Source of the DNA: Misgurnus anguillicaudatus
Taxonomy: Eukaryota; Chordata; Actinopteri; Cypriniformes; Cobitidae
Direction: 5' to 3'
Assembly (NCBI RefSeq): GCF_027580225.2
Contig: NC_073346.2
Location: forward strand, 6,598,001-6,662,000
Length of the DNA stretch: 64,000 bases
Position numbers and translations under genes: made by a program. The notes under the pieces are model-generated. The model saw only the letters and a list, made by a program, of their open reading frames with translations. It was not told the origin of the DNA and did no database searches. The first letter of the stretch is position 1; the number at the start of each line of letters is the position of its first letter. Below are positions 35,414 to 46,720 of this stretch, piece by piece.

Positions 35414-37072
35414 CACTCTGGGGTCGACTGCGGCGCATTATTTTTCATTCACTCCGCAAAGAGACTTAGATAACTCTGCTGATTTTGGACATACAGATAT
35501 GATTTATACATCATTTAAAATGTTAAAGTGTCTAGTTTTTTTTCTGTCCACTCCCAATAAAAACAGAATGTTGTGCTTTTCGCAAAATTAAGAAAATAAA
35601 TATGATGCGCGTTTTGTTCTCTCTCCCTCAGTGAAGTCCTTTCTCAAACGCGTCAGAAAAATAAACTGTATCTTAACAAATACTTGTCATAGAAACAAAA
35701 GATAAATGTCTACATAATGCTTGGAATGTCAGCTTTTAAATGATGTAAGTGAGATCGAAAACATATTGTCATTCGGTGTAAACTGTATGAGAAGGAGGAG
35801 AAGTACTGTCTCTCTCTTGTTACCTGATTATCTGTAATGAGATGAGATCGCCACACCCCCGTGCCATTGAAGTGAACGAGCAGAAACCTCCATATGCATA
35901 ACTCGTGCCTCCTGCAGTCAATGGATACGCAATTCACAATCCAGTCTCTCCATTCCTTGTTGTTTCATCCGAATGCACCAAACACGACATCTAAATCCTT
36001 ATTTACTTGCGTATGTGTGTCAGTATCTCCAGGCGAGTGTTTTCTTTGTTCTTCCGTCAAACATTTCACGCGATGGGAACACATACACAAACACACGAGT
36101 CAGGAAACTCAACGCGCTTTTTGGTATCCTTATAAAATACGCGATTGCAAACAATCCTTATTTAGTTGCGTCTAAGCGCATATCTCCGCACAGCAAGTTT
36201 ATTAAACACAGGATCACTCGCGTGTGCACACATTCACTGCTTTCATGATCAACAAGTGAGGTAATGGCGGCGGCTGTAAACAAACATTGATAAGTTTTTA
36301 CACGCTTGTCCCTTGTTGTGTTTCTACTTTAATGATTACAAAAACACAAATAAGAGTCCAGACAACGATAGGCAGTTTTTATTTTGAGCTGTTTACTGCA
36401 CAAAAGTTAAACTCTCGCTGGCCAACCAAACACTACCCTGTGTTCATTTTTACGATGGCCAAAACAGTACCTTTACTATGATTACTATGGTTTTTAAAGG
36501 TATACTTGTGAAATTCATAGAAAATATTTCTATATATACACACATTATATATATAATTTTTTGTTATAAGTTCCCAAGTAAACCTTATGGTTTTACTACA
36601 GAGAAAGCTACATTCCTGTTGAACATCCCCACAAGGCTCATTATGTGGCTCATTATTCAACTCTTTTGTTCTCCAGCTGTCAATCACTGATTATTCAGGA
36701 GTTTTCCTGCCTCTACGCATACGGCCTTTCCCAAGCAAATGTGTCTTAGAAATTGTAAATCAATATATTGTTTAATGTGAATGAGCAGGCCGGATGAAGT
36801 CTTGGGAAAACATGTTTAGAATGAGTTTTGTGGACTTGTATCAGTGACTTAAAAATGTAGCTTTTTCAAAAACCATGCATAAACATTTTTCTCTCAAAAA
36901 TACAAACATGTACATACGTGTTGATCATATAATATTGTAGCCCAGTTTGTGCTGAACGCAGTGTTATGAGAATTTTGCCATTTATATGTTTTTAAGCAAC
37001 TGAAAAAAGCACAAATGTCATTGCATGTCAAAACTTCCCCAGGGCCCTAAAAACCCCTTAGACCCCAGAGGG
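35414..37072. mobile_element. TTAA piggyBac-like element, copy B (full length)
   Basis: It is flanked by TTAA (35410-35413) and CTAA (37073-37076, one mutation). The left end CACTCTGGGGTCGACTGCGG and right end AACCCCTTAGACCCCAGAGG are inverted around the shared CTCTGGGGTC. The right 840 bp align in inverse orientation to 8598-9470 and on to 10275-10308, so this copy shows the uninterrupted state. No transposase frame was found; plus frames at 35894-36690 are not recognisable. Confidence 0.75.
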
Positions 37073-37244
37073 CTAATCAAGTTTTTAAATTAAATAAAAT
37101 TTGCAGTTTTGACTAGGTGATGATGACATATCCGATCACATTTCAACCTAAAACACTTTGTATTACATAAAATGAAGGCTTTTGTTTATTTAACGTAATT
37201 TTTTGTAAGATACACCTATTTGACTTTTAATTAAATAATTTAAT

Positions 37245-37361
37245 TAAAGAGGACCCTTCAGAGTTTCAAATTATTAATGATGGAGTATTTTAAGTTGATT
37301 CTGCTATGATAAGGAGAAAACACGTCCCAACCGGCCCACTGCGTTTTTGGACCCCTGGGGG
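37245..37361. mobile_element. TTAA piggyBac-like end fragment (copy D)
   Basis: ATTATTAATGATGGAGTATT through GACCCCTGGGGG and TTAA (37362-37365) matches the right end of copy C (about 3160-3258) closely. Only about 115 bp remains. Confidence 0.6.
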
Positions 37362-37379
37362 TTAAAGCCATAAATCCAG

Positions 37380-39570
37380 TCTAAAACATGAGGGTGTAAG
37401 AAAATAATGTGTCACAGGTCGGAGCGGATAATTTAAAACAAGCTTTATTTAAATTAGTTAAAAAGATGATTTGGGGAAGGGGAAGCTAAAAGGAATTTTC
37501 GTCTTTCAACAGGAGGGGACTGGGCCCGAGAAATCTGGATGGCGATTGGTAAGTAACCACAGGGGGAGAGGGGAAGGGGGCTCCCCGGTCCTTTCGCAGA
37601 ACTCCCACCGATCTCCCGACTGACCCCCGATTCTTTCTTATAGGCTTGATTTCTCGTGGCGCCCTTCTCTTCTCCTGAAGGCAACAGAAACACACGATGA
37701 ACAATGGGTGAGACGGAGATGACTACCTTGTTCCTGTATTCGTTGTTTCCTCAGATTTCACTTCGCGGAGCACCTGGACAGCTCCTCTACTCCAATGGAC
37801 TTCCGAGGTGAATGCAGTACACTACACAGGGGTTCCTGAGGGCACAGGTAAGTAACAAAGGTAAGTTTAACTGGATTCACTGAGAGCCGGATCGTCGTGA
37901 GTAACAGACAAGTATTTCACCAGGCGACTGGATCTGTACTCTGGACATACAATGGAGATTCCGAGGTAAGTAGTTTTTTAGATCGTGTACACAGGCAAGT
38001 ATTTAGCTGGGTAACTGGGTCTTTTCACTGGACGTATACTGGCGTATTCGGGGTTGGGTCTTTTCACTGGACATATACTGGCGTATTCGGGGTGAGTAGC
38101 TTTCAGCTCGTATAAACAGGTAAGTATTCAGCAAGGTAACTAGTACTTCATACCGGGCTTACAGGACGTATTCGAGGTAAATGGCTTTTTGCATGTGCAG
38201 ACGGGTGTGTATTCGACAGAATAATTGTATCTTCACGCTGGGCTTTTTCGAAGTAATTAGCTTTTAGCTCGTTCATACAGGTAAGTATCCAACAGAGCAA
38301 CTGAATCTTCAAACTGGACTTATTCGAGGTGATTAGCTTTTAGCTCGTACATACAGGTAGGTATTCAACAGAGTCACTGAATCTTCACACTGGGCTTATT
38401 CAAAGTAATTAGCTTTTAGTTCGTTCACACAGGTAAATACTCAGAGTAACTGAATCTTCACACTGGGCTACGAAGAATAGTAAACACTAAATCCTTCATG
38501 ACAATGGTGCTGGTTCTAACAGATAGATAGGGAAAACCATATGTCACCTCTTGGCTTCGTTCAAGGGTGAAGGAGGTTACAAACTCCAAGCTGCTGCTCG
38601 TTGGGCCTGGTACGGCCGATGGTGTCACGGTGGACATGGTCAGGTAGGTTAGCTACACCTGATCCATACTGCTGGGCCGACTCGCCCGCTTCCCTTTCCT
38701 CTCCTCCAACCAACAAGACAGAAATCTAGATAGGGGCGGACAGCTGGAATCGCTCCACAATACAGGAAATGTACACAGCAGACAGTTTCTCCTATGACGG
38801 TTGCAATGCTTCCCTCCAACAATATGGTTTTCCCCACAATTTCCACACAGTACCTTAACTGGCGTTCGCACTCTGCCTCCTTCGGGCTGGAACACGGGGG
38901 TGGGAGTTATAAGCGGGCAGGTATGGAATAAGTGGTCATCGCCATGGGAGCATACGTTCTCTCCAGCAAGGACCCTCTCAACCTGGAGGGCGAGTACAGA
39001 CAACAGGGACACGGCACAGCACTGTAAAACTTCGAGTGTACACACCTGTCAAAGACAGACTCACCTACTGCACTACACACACTTCAGTGATTTTTAGGGT
39101 CGATACTCCACACCGGGTCGGGATCTGTCCTGGAGGAGATTAAAGTCGCTGGCACGGTAAGTGATCAAAGCTGAACGTTGTAGACACACAAAATAACATC
39201 AGTTTGCCCCACTGTACTTCGGCTCACCCACTCGTCTCGTCGTCCACGATGGGGCCGCTAAACAGCTGTTACACACTCCAGCAAAGATCTAGTCATCCAT
39301 CCCCAGGTATAAACAGTGAATGTAAAGCAATCCAATGTACTCACAGTTTCCGTAGTGCTAAATCTTCTCTCTTCTCCGTCTCTCTCCAGATAACTCGCAG
39401 ATACCCGGAAGTATTGTCGTTATTCCGCCCTGGTGTCGTCCTCCCACAAAGCCTTCAATGCAACAAACAACTGGTAAGTATACTTTCTCTACAAACTCCG
39501 TCTTTTCAAACTTGCAACTGTTACGTAGCTGCCTAGACAACAGATACAAGAAAACAATAACAGATTTATT
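37380..39570. repeat. GC-rich block with 76-bp tandem repeat and many consensus splice donors
   Basis: A composition shift marks this block. At about 37860-38465 roughly eight degenerate units of about 76 bp repeat the phrases TTTTAGCTCGT, ACAGGTAAGTATTCA and TGAATCTTCACACTGGGCTT. On the plus strand, CAGGTAAGT-type donors occur at 37548, 37846, 37857, 37964, 38118, 38278, 38354 (variant), 39156 and 39473. On the minus strand an AATAAAGCT signal lies near 37446, so the block could be a long LTR or retroelement leader read leftward. A minus frame (39045-38653, 130 codons) contains CxxC-type cysteines (LCGNCGENH), but no family is recognised. Confidence 0.4.
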
Positions 39571-39705
39571 CATGTGCTAAATAATGTTTTTACTGATTAA
39601 AACAAAAAACCCCACTGATTTTTAAAAATAAAATCAAAATCAAAATGCATTGATTGCTTATTTTTGGGTATCTGTATTCCTAAACCCATTTAATCAGCAT
39701 GCTTA

Positions 39706-40469
39706 GCTAAGGTTGTTTTCACATATGTTGGTGCGCACCGTGGTGCGGCCTCGGAGCGCACCAAAATACATTGTATCATTTTTCAGTTAGTGCGGTCCGT
39801 GTTCACATATATATATTTTTTACTTTACTCGAAATGCCGCACCGTACGCCATGTGACAACGGTCAGCGCTGTCATTGGTCTCTTACAGCTCTTACCGTCT
39901 CATGACCACCCCCACGTTTCCATGACAACCAGCCTGACAGGGAGAGCGCAGCTATCAAGATGTGGAGATAAACGATGCACGTCTTTGCAAAGTTTCTTTG
40001 CTTTAACGCGAAATTGCGTAGCTGTTCTATTAAAGCCTTTCTCACGGAGCCGTTTGCTAAAAAGCCCGTAATGTCACTATTTGTGTGTGGAGGACAGCTA
40101 TGCATTTATAAAAATCATCAGCTCAAACGTAAAGGAGACTCTCTCTGCAACGGACCAGATTGGCTTGTTTGTTGTTAACCCACAATATAACACCCGGCTC
40201 GCGTCACAACGGAAGCCCAGTGGCTCAAACATGTGGAGAACTTCCTGTATTTGGTTCGGTCCGAGGTTCGGCAGTGTTCACACCACAGGTGGGTCGCCCC
40301 AGAGTTCGGCGACAGTCGCTCCGAGACCACCTGTTTAGAGCGGTCTCGGAGCGGCCGTTTAGTGCGCACCCGAGTGCGGCTGTTGTGTTCACACTGACCC
40401 AAACGCACCGTACTCTGAGCGACACGTCATTTGGGCCGACCTAAACAGTGTATATGTGAAAACACCCTA
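39706..40469. mobile_element. TIR element with TTTTCACATAT ends
   Basis: Left TAAGGTTGTTTTCACATATG and right ATATGTGAAAACACCCTAA are inverted. Subterminal GTGCGCACC/GTGCGG and CGCACC words repeat on both sides. CpG content is high across 40180-40440. Several overlapping frames of 66-94 codons here are consequences of high GC, not genes. No clear target duplication was seen. Confidence 0.6.
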
Positions 40470-40766
40470 AGTTTGCATCGCATTTGTGGTCTACACACCA
40501 GAGAAACAATACTGTAGTTACTGTACATGTGACTTTAACACTGGCATTGTCCAGTAAGCAAGATACTGCTTCTGTTAAATTCTAATTACTGAAAATAAAA
40601 GAAAAACTAGAATATATAAAAACTAAATAAAGTCTTTGTCATTGTCTGCCATGTCTGTAGTCTTTAGTGGTTCTTTTGTCAATTGGTCCTCGTGTTGATT
40701 GTTTCCCAGGTGTGTCTTGTTATCTTGTTAACCCAGGTGTACATAGCCCCATGCTGTGTCGAAACC

Positions 40767-41831
40767 AGGGGCCTCATTTATCAACATTGCGTAGAAAATG
40801 TTCTATATTTGTACCTACGAATGAAATTTAGAATGTGCCTAAGTACAAAAAAATCGGGATTTATCAAACGTGCGCACGTGGTTCGTACGCACATCAGTAA
40901 GTAATCCTTGATGATAAATCCCACTTGTTCTTAAGCACCATGCTTGTGCACGTTCATGTTCATTTGCATTTCGAAACGCCTCCAATGAACCATATATGGT
41001 GACAACACCTCCCGTTATAAGTCACGTGGTTGTGCTTTTCCCCTCATCGCAATAATGACAAAGAGAGCGTAAAAGAGGAATTTTACAGACACAGAAATTG
41101 AGTTACTGGTGGATGAGGTTAAATCCTAATAACACATACTGTTTGGTTTACTTAGTGCGGGAGGAATGACTAACAAAAGAAAACAAATCTACATGGGAAC
41201 ATGTTACCAGTGAGTTTAATTCCGTTGAATATGAGGAGAGAACACTTCCAAAAATAAAAAAGTGGTTTGACATTAAATTAACAGCAAAAAAAAAAAAACG
41301 CGTCACAGCACACCGACGTGAAACGAGTGCAACTGGAGGAGGACAGACAACTTTCTACCTTGGACAACAGCATATAACCAGCATCATTGGCGCGATCTTT
41401 GAAAACGCGCTACCGGCGGAATGGATTATTTGCCAAGTCTTCCAATAACGCAAGATAAGCCATTGCACTGTATCAAGCAATTGTCGGAGACTTCATTTAT
41501 ACAAATCACATGTAGAGCTTTCGCAGAAACAGATACATATCACAAATAAATCATTATACTTATTTGCTGTTACCATACTGACATTAATCATTTTTAACAC
41601 CTGCTTGGATAAAAAATAGACACTTCTTTACTCACTGGAACAGGGTCCTATGTGGTATCGCTATTCTACCACTAGATGCTCTGCGTACGCATACTCAGAG
41701 GTGTGCGTATATTTACACACATTTCTACGTATAAGTGCAATTTGATAAATTCCACACTTTGCGTAAAACTGTTCCTACGCACACTTTACGCACACTTCCG
41801 TGCGTACGCACGTTTGATAAATGAGGCCCCT
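40767..41831. mobile_element. PIF/Harbinger element, deleted
   Basis: AGGGGCCTCATTTATCAA on the left and TTGATAAATGAGGCCCCT on the right are near-perfect terminal inverted repeats. Subterminal TACGCAC words occur on both sides (about 40888, 41686, 41776, 41801). The interior has a Myb/SANT-like relic but no DDE transposase. A three-base duplication is not evident. Confidence 0.75.
41055..41448 (+). pseudogene. Harbinger Myb/SANT-like accessory protein relic
   Basis: ATG at 41055 opens a frame with stops and two shifts that reads in pieces 'KRNFTDTEIELLVDEV', 'WEHVTSEFNSVEYEERTL', 'KIKKWFDIKLTA', 'RRETSATGGGQTTFYLGQ' and 'IIGAIFENALPAEWI'. Tryptophan and acidic spacing in the first 80 residues and the following Gly-rich linker match the Myb/SANT-like DNA-binding protein that accompanies Harbinger transposase (MSANTD-like family). 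It is broken by stops (third line of codons after the ATG and near 41128) and by frameshifts near 41190 and the poly-A at 41285-41298. Confidence 0.65.
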
Positions 41832-42100
41832 GGATTCTATCAGAATTCATACAATACGGTACCTACTGTTTTAATGGTCGGCAAGTAGGTACTTCATCTC
41901 ATTCAGTACCTACTGTACAATATGCGGTTTTGGACGCAGCCCCAGTGTTTCAATTCTCTTTGGTCAGTCAGTGAATGTACTGTATGTAATGTGTTGGTTC
42001 CCATTTACCTGGATTATCTGGGTTTTCCATGTTATCAACTTTGTTCTGTGTTTTATTAATAAAAACCTTGTGTTTGGATCCTCTTCCTGCCAGCATTACA

Positions 42101-43180
42101 CTAAAACTAAGGTAAACTGTATAGAAAGTTTGAAAATAATAATAAAATAATAACTAATAAAAAAGTGATATTAAATTATCCTTTGGTGCACACCATAATG
42201 TCTTTATTTCATGTGAAGAATCCCTCCATACACAATGGCATACATACAGCATATCTGTATGTAACAATGCAACCAACTGCAAAGCTCTTAAACCTGACAA
42301 TTTTTGAAAAGCAGTGAGAACACAGATGAACGCCTTAGCAATATCTCATTTGCAGAGTTGATGAATGCAGACAAAAAGTCTCAAGCAGTATTTGATGTCT
42401 TTGTCAGTTGTCACCTTGTGTATAGGGTGCACTCATATATAATGATGTTGCTTTTTGCATAGGTGGGGTGATTGAATCAAGGAAAATATTTCTGCAGCAC
42501 CTATAATGGTCTCAAACCAAATGAGGCAGCAAAACTAATCAGTCCAAACAATATCATTTTACTGCTACAATGTCATTTCAAAATCCATTTTATTCTGTTG
42601 GCTGTGGGAGGGAGTGACATGTTTTACCAAATAGAAATTACATATAGATTCATACCAGCGCTGTGTGTCTTTTACAGGACACTGTGTTTAGAGAAAATGC
42701 TCAATAGTGCTTATTGACAGTAGATGCGTCGTAGATAGCGCAAAAACTCTTAAAATCTATGTGAATAAAAAACAAAGCTTTATTGTACTAAATCTCTGCA
42801 ACCCCACAGACAAGGTTTGCTAGTGAGATTACTGTTGTGTGACACTCGGACAGTCTGTTATTGTTCTTTAGCCACCTGCAAAGTCAGCAAGTGTGATGCT
42901 ATTAATTGAAAATCTATTCAGTGTTGTCTAATGCAACTTTATGCTGAAGTTTTTTTTCCTATATTAGTAACATTTTAAGTGGACACCATGTAAGGGATAA
43001 TGTATCGGCAGCAGGTTGTTATCGCAGATAACAAAGCGGAATAATGCAAAGCGAACAGATTGCAATAATAAAAAGGAAAAATATGCAAGACAAATGAGTT
43101 TTGTCTAAATAAGGACTATGGTGTAACTTAAACAGATATTTAATTGAAGATTTTTGGAATCGCAATACCAGTAGGTGATA
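42101..43180. other. No supported gene
   Basis: AT-rich unique DNA. An 81-codon frame at 42472-42717 (plus) is hydrophobic and has no known motif; it is probably chance. Confidence 0.35.
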
Positions 43181-43183
43181 GCC

Positions 43184-43735
43184 TAGGGCTGGGCGATATA
43201 TATCGGGGGATTCTCATGTGTGTTTCATCAGTAAAGCCATTCCTTGATTAGAAGTAAATTGCCATCAGCTGCGTTCAGATGGAGCGGCGCTGCTGAAAAA
43301 AACAGCATACCAGCAAGACCAGCATATGTTGTGTTTTGGTGCTGGTTTACTAGTGAACACCAGCTAAACCAGCACAAAACCAGCACCAGCTAAACCAGCA
43401 CCAAACCAGCACTAGCATATGTTGTGTTTTGGTGCTGGTATGCTGGTGAACACCAGCTAAACCAGCATAGACCAGCATTATTCCCATGCTGGTCCATGCT
43501 TGTTTGATGCTGTTTTTTTCAGCAGGGGGCATTTACTACACAGAGCCGTAGTTCACTGACAAGCTGGGCCATATTGCATTAATTATCACAGGCGATACGT
43601 CCTCGATAATCCTCGATACGTCCTCAATAATTAATGTGAAATAGTCCCGATTGTCAGCAAACTACGGCTCTGTGTAGTAAAGGCCACTCCATCTGAAAGC
43701 AGCTGATGGCGTTTTACTTCTAATCAAGGAACTAA
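43184..43735. mobile_element. Foldback element (TAGGGCTGGGCGATAT end), interrupted
   Basis: The left arm CCTTGATTAGAAGTAAATTG and CCATCAGCTGCGTTCAGATG are mirrored at 43690-43733. ACTACACAGAGCCGTAGTTC (about 43534) is mirrored by the reverse complement at about 43661-43680. The right terminus is missing. The centre contains a separate CAGCA-rich insertion. Confidence 0.75.
43289..43527. mobile_element. Nested CTGCTGAAAAAAACAGCAT foldback
   Basis: The left end CTGCTGAAAAAAACAGCAT and right end ATGCTGTTTTTTTCAGCAG are inverted. The interior is built of ACCAGC/GCTGGT words, and an AGCATATGTTGTGTTTTGGT phrase is duplicated (about 43321 and 43414). It sits in the loop-side arm of the foldback at 43184-43735. 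Confidence 0.75.
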
Positions 43736-43847
43736 GAAATGTATAATGTATGGGAATGTACAACAACGCTTTCACTCGTATGATGTCACAGTAGTAGGCA
43801 GGGCAAATATAGGCAGTAGGCACGCCTATAATCCCTCCCACTCCTAA

Positions 43848-44540
43848 TGCTGCGTTTACACCAGTCGCAGTAGAGGCGTCAAGCGCCAGTGATTTCAATG
43901 TTAAGTCAATGTGAAGACGTGTTGACGGTACACTCGAATGGTGCATTTTGCGTTTGACATGAATTTGCAGCTGACGCCCGAGATGAAAAATTAGAACTTT
44001 GGCTGATTTTCGCGCCGCGTTAAACAATCGGGCCTGCTTGCTGCTGTGGCGGCAGCCCCGCTTGGAGTCACTCATTAAACATGGAGGAACACTTGATTTT
44101 GTCCGTGAGGAGACACCCGGAGCTATATGACACAAGTTCTTATTTCTATAGAGACAGGAATAAAAAGGACCTTGCTTGGAAGAGTGTCAGTAAGAACATC
44201 GGGCAACCTGGTAAGCTGTAAATACACATTTTACTTTTGAGTCATGTGACGTTTATTGACCCGCTGCATTACCGCCATTTTTTTAACTATTTTCCCCCTA
44301 TAGTAAGGTTACCAAATACAAACCGGTAACTCTCTCGATTAACATCAGCCATCTTGCAAACAGACAACCGCATAACACTTGCCCCTCCCACAAGAAGCGG
44401 ATTTCGCCTCTGACGAGCATAAAATGCTTGCTTTTTCCACGTGTCTACTTCGCTCTAGACGCGCAAATGCATTCAAACTGTTCAAGCAACAAACTAGACA
44501 CGATTTTGACGCCTCAAACGCGGCTGGTGTGAACCCACAT
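43848..44540. mobile_element. PIF/Harbinger-like element with MADF exon
   Basis: Left TGCTGCGTTTACACCAG and right CTGGTGTGAACCCACAT are inverted, with TAA on both sides (43845-43847 and 44541-44543). It carries the MADF exon at 44081-44210 but no transposase. The 157-codon minus frame over 43662-44135 is the antisense shadow of this element. Confidence 0.65.
44081..44210 (+). pseudogene. MADF-domain first exon of a Harbinger accessory gene
   Basis: ATG at 44081 reads MEEHLILSVRRHPELYDTSS then YFYRDRNKKDLAWKSVSKNI and ends at a consensus donor (CCTG|GTAAGC, 44210/44211). The I-L-x-V-x-x-H-P-E-L-Y-D pattern, the later Y-R-D and the K-x-x-x-A-W are the hallmarks of a MADF domain. In fish Harbinger elements it sits in the accessory DNA-binding protein. 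An acceptor-like pyrimidine tract and TAG lie at 44288-44303, but the downstream exon is deleted. The exon itself has no stop, so decay is by deletion. Confidence 0.7.
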
Positions 44541-44544
44541 TAAC

Positions 44545-45105
44545 TGTTACTAAACTTGAGGTGAGCTGACCCGACCTGACGCAAACCGTGGGGTACTATG
44601 CAATGGAAAAGCGCCACAACAGCGACCCTCACAAAGACCTCACAATCCTGTAGAATTTTGACAATTTTAGCCGGGTCGCCCAGGCGAGGTTGTATGATGA
44701 TTGAAGACCCGAAACACCCAGTGGCCCCAGGTTCATTGCTGAAGACGTGTCTAAGTAGCATCAGAAGATGTTTTCCAACTTTGGTACAGTCTTCATATCG
44801 AGGGTCATATCTATACAGTCTGTGGTTTCGTGGAAATACATGAAAAGGTTTTATTGGTTGAACTCAAAGGATTAAACATCACAAATGGCATCTTAGTTGT
44901 TTTTTTTTAAAATCAGTAATCAGGCTGAATGCAGTGCAGATTGTTAAGTACATATCTTTCTCTCTCTCTCTCTCTCTCTTGAGACAAATACCTCTGTAAT
45001 CTGACATCTGTCTCGTGTAGAGTTTTATCTGAAAGTCTGGTAAGCCTGTAATATGAAAGACAAAGAGCTGAGGAATTTCTCATCATGTTCTCTTAATATC
45101 ACCAT
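44545..45105. other. Transposon-end fragment and (TC)n; otherwise no gene
   Basis: GGTGAGCTGACCCGACCTGA and CAATGGAAAAGCGCCA (about 44560-44615) resemble a hAT terminus without a partner. A CT run lies at about 44960-44980. The 81-codon plus frame at 44598-44843 is not recognised. Confidence 0.35.
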
Positions 45106-45109
45106 CATT

Positions 45110-45694
45110 GAGTGCATTTACATGCACAGTCTTACGCCGGTTATGCTTAATAAACTGATAACACGTGGGGCCATGTAAACGCGTAAAATGGTTTTCTTTA
45201 ATCGGGGAAAGCCGATAAACGGCGTAAGCAAAAAACGATTGGCACAGGTAGTTTTTTGCTCATTACCCTGATTTTGCGTGGCATGTAAACACCTTAACCG
45301 GCTTTCTCAAGGTTTTGTCCATGTGCGCATGTTGCCACGTGTGAAAGATAAACGTCAGTCGCGGAACTAAGCGCAAAGTAACGCATAAAAGTCTTCGCTC
45401 GACTAAAGCAGTTGGCAGAGAAACTGCGAAAATATAAAAACTGATGTTATATTTACAGGTTTTGCAGACAGGAGAAGAGATAAAACAATATAGCTTAAGA
45501 CAGATATGCCGTCTGCTTTTTTATCGACTATTATGAACTATAGGCGATGACGTCACTACCTGCAAGAAACCTGACAAATCTCCCGTGTAAGCGCAGTTGT
45601 CTGCATAGCCGGTTTATTGATTTGCAGGTAAACATTTTTTTTAATAAGCAGATTTTTGCTAGTTATCCGTTATTCTGTCCATGTAAAAGTCCTC
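45110..45694. mobile_element. TIR element (GAGTGCATTTACATG ends)
   Basis: GAGTGCATTTACATGCACAG on the left and CTGTCCATGTAAAAGTCCTC on the right are inverted, with ATT on both sides (45107-45109 and 45695-45697). CATGTAAAC words and a GCCGGTT...AACCGGC relation are subterminal. A three-base target would fit a PIF-type element, but no coding is present. Confidence 0.6.
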
Positions 45695-46179
45695 ATTCTT
45701 GGAGTTACGGTCTCTTTAAGGTTTTTCTGTTCTCTTGGCGGCCATCTTGTTCCTGTAGAAGTCTTTTGTAGCAGTACAGCTCATACAGTGTGTTCTCAAA
45801 TAAAGAAAGATAAACAAAATACTTACATTTCAATGCAGCAATTACATCAACTAACTATTTTATGGTTTTACATCGTTCCAATTCTTCTCAAATGTTTTGG
45901 ACTGGTCCACATTCACATGTGTCCTACAGTACAGATCTCTACTCAGTACAGATTTCTCCAATCCTCTGTCTGTCAGTAATGTATTACAGTACTATTGAAT
46001 GTTTCCCTCACAGCTTTGCGTTCATGTGTGTAACTATAAGATCTATGGGAAATGTAACTGGAAGTTGATTTGTATCTTTTCTCCCTGTGCTTTAGTGACT
46101 TTTATATGGCTGTGTTTTTCAAGGCAGTCCATTAAAGTTTGAATTTTGTGCAGTTTTAAACACTGTTAATTACCCGTGA

Positions 46180-46720
46180 CCGGCTGAGTGAGTACACTGC
46201 TGTTCATCTTATGATTTAATAGACTTTTTCTCCTGCGCTTCAAGTTGCTTTGTAGTTTAATGACGATTTTCCCCCCTTAAAGTCGAAAAAAACAAATCAC
46301 TCGTAGCTTTGTTCAATTGTACAGAAATTCTAAAATAATCTGGCTGCAAACAGAGCTGTAAGGCTTTGTTTACCAGGGAAATTAATCAGAATTTGTTTAT
46401 CGGCAAAAAAACGTCCTAATGCCTTATTCCCTTTGAAATAATGAACTGTGAGGAGATGAAAACAAGTCATTTTTCTAATCCATCGCCTCTTTGCATTGCT
46501 CTATTACCCACGAGTGTGCCAAGTTCTTATATTTCATTGTTTTTGCATTTCGTCAGAAACTTATTTGTATGATTTTGTGTCAATCTCTGTCTACGTGCAC
46601 CTCACAGCTGGGTTGTTGAGATCATGTCAGATATGAGCTTCAAGCTCACAAATCTTAGTGGGGACCTGCATCCTCCCTCAAATAATCTTAATTGTGTGCT
46701 GCAAGGAGTTTTAAGAGTGA
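46180..46720. other. Unique block with conserved-element texture
   Basis: Non-repetitive DNA with runs such as GGGAAATTAATCAGAATTTG and AATGCCTTATTCCCTTTGAA, homeobox-type TAAT/ATTA words and few CpGs. It has no coding frame and no similarity to repeats in the window. This is typical in appearance of vertebrate non-coding conserved sequence, but that is unverified. Confidence 0.3.

Larger units (their letters stand above)
40640..42100 (+). mobile_element. LTR-like repeat split by a Harbinger element
   Basis: The left part (40640-40766) shares phrases with the minus strand of 4960-5100 (CAATTGGTCCTCGTGTTGAT, TTGTTTCCCAGGTGTGTCTT). The right part (about 41935-42100) has TGTGTTTTATTAATAAAAAC and GTGTTTGGATCCTCTTCC, an LTR-type polyadenylation region. 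The copy is interrupted by 40767-41831. Confidence 0.4.

Noticed and set aside
37454..37704. Basic Arg/Lys-rich minus frames
   Set aside because: Composition-driven frames in a GC-rich repeat block; no domain and no start context.
40081..40444. Several overlapping 66-94 codon frames
   Set aside because: All lie in the CpG-rich half of a TIR element; frames on both strands are open because stop codons are rare there.
43662..44135. 157-codon minus-strand open frame
   Set aside because: Antisense to the MADF exon and terminal region of a Harbinger element; composition and boundaries follow the element, and no domain is recognisable.
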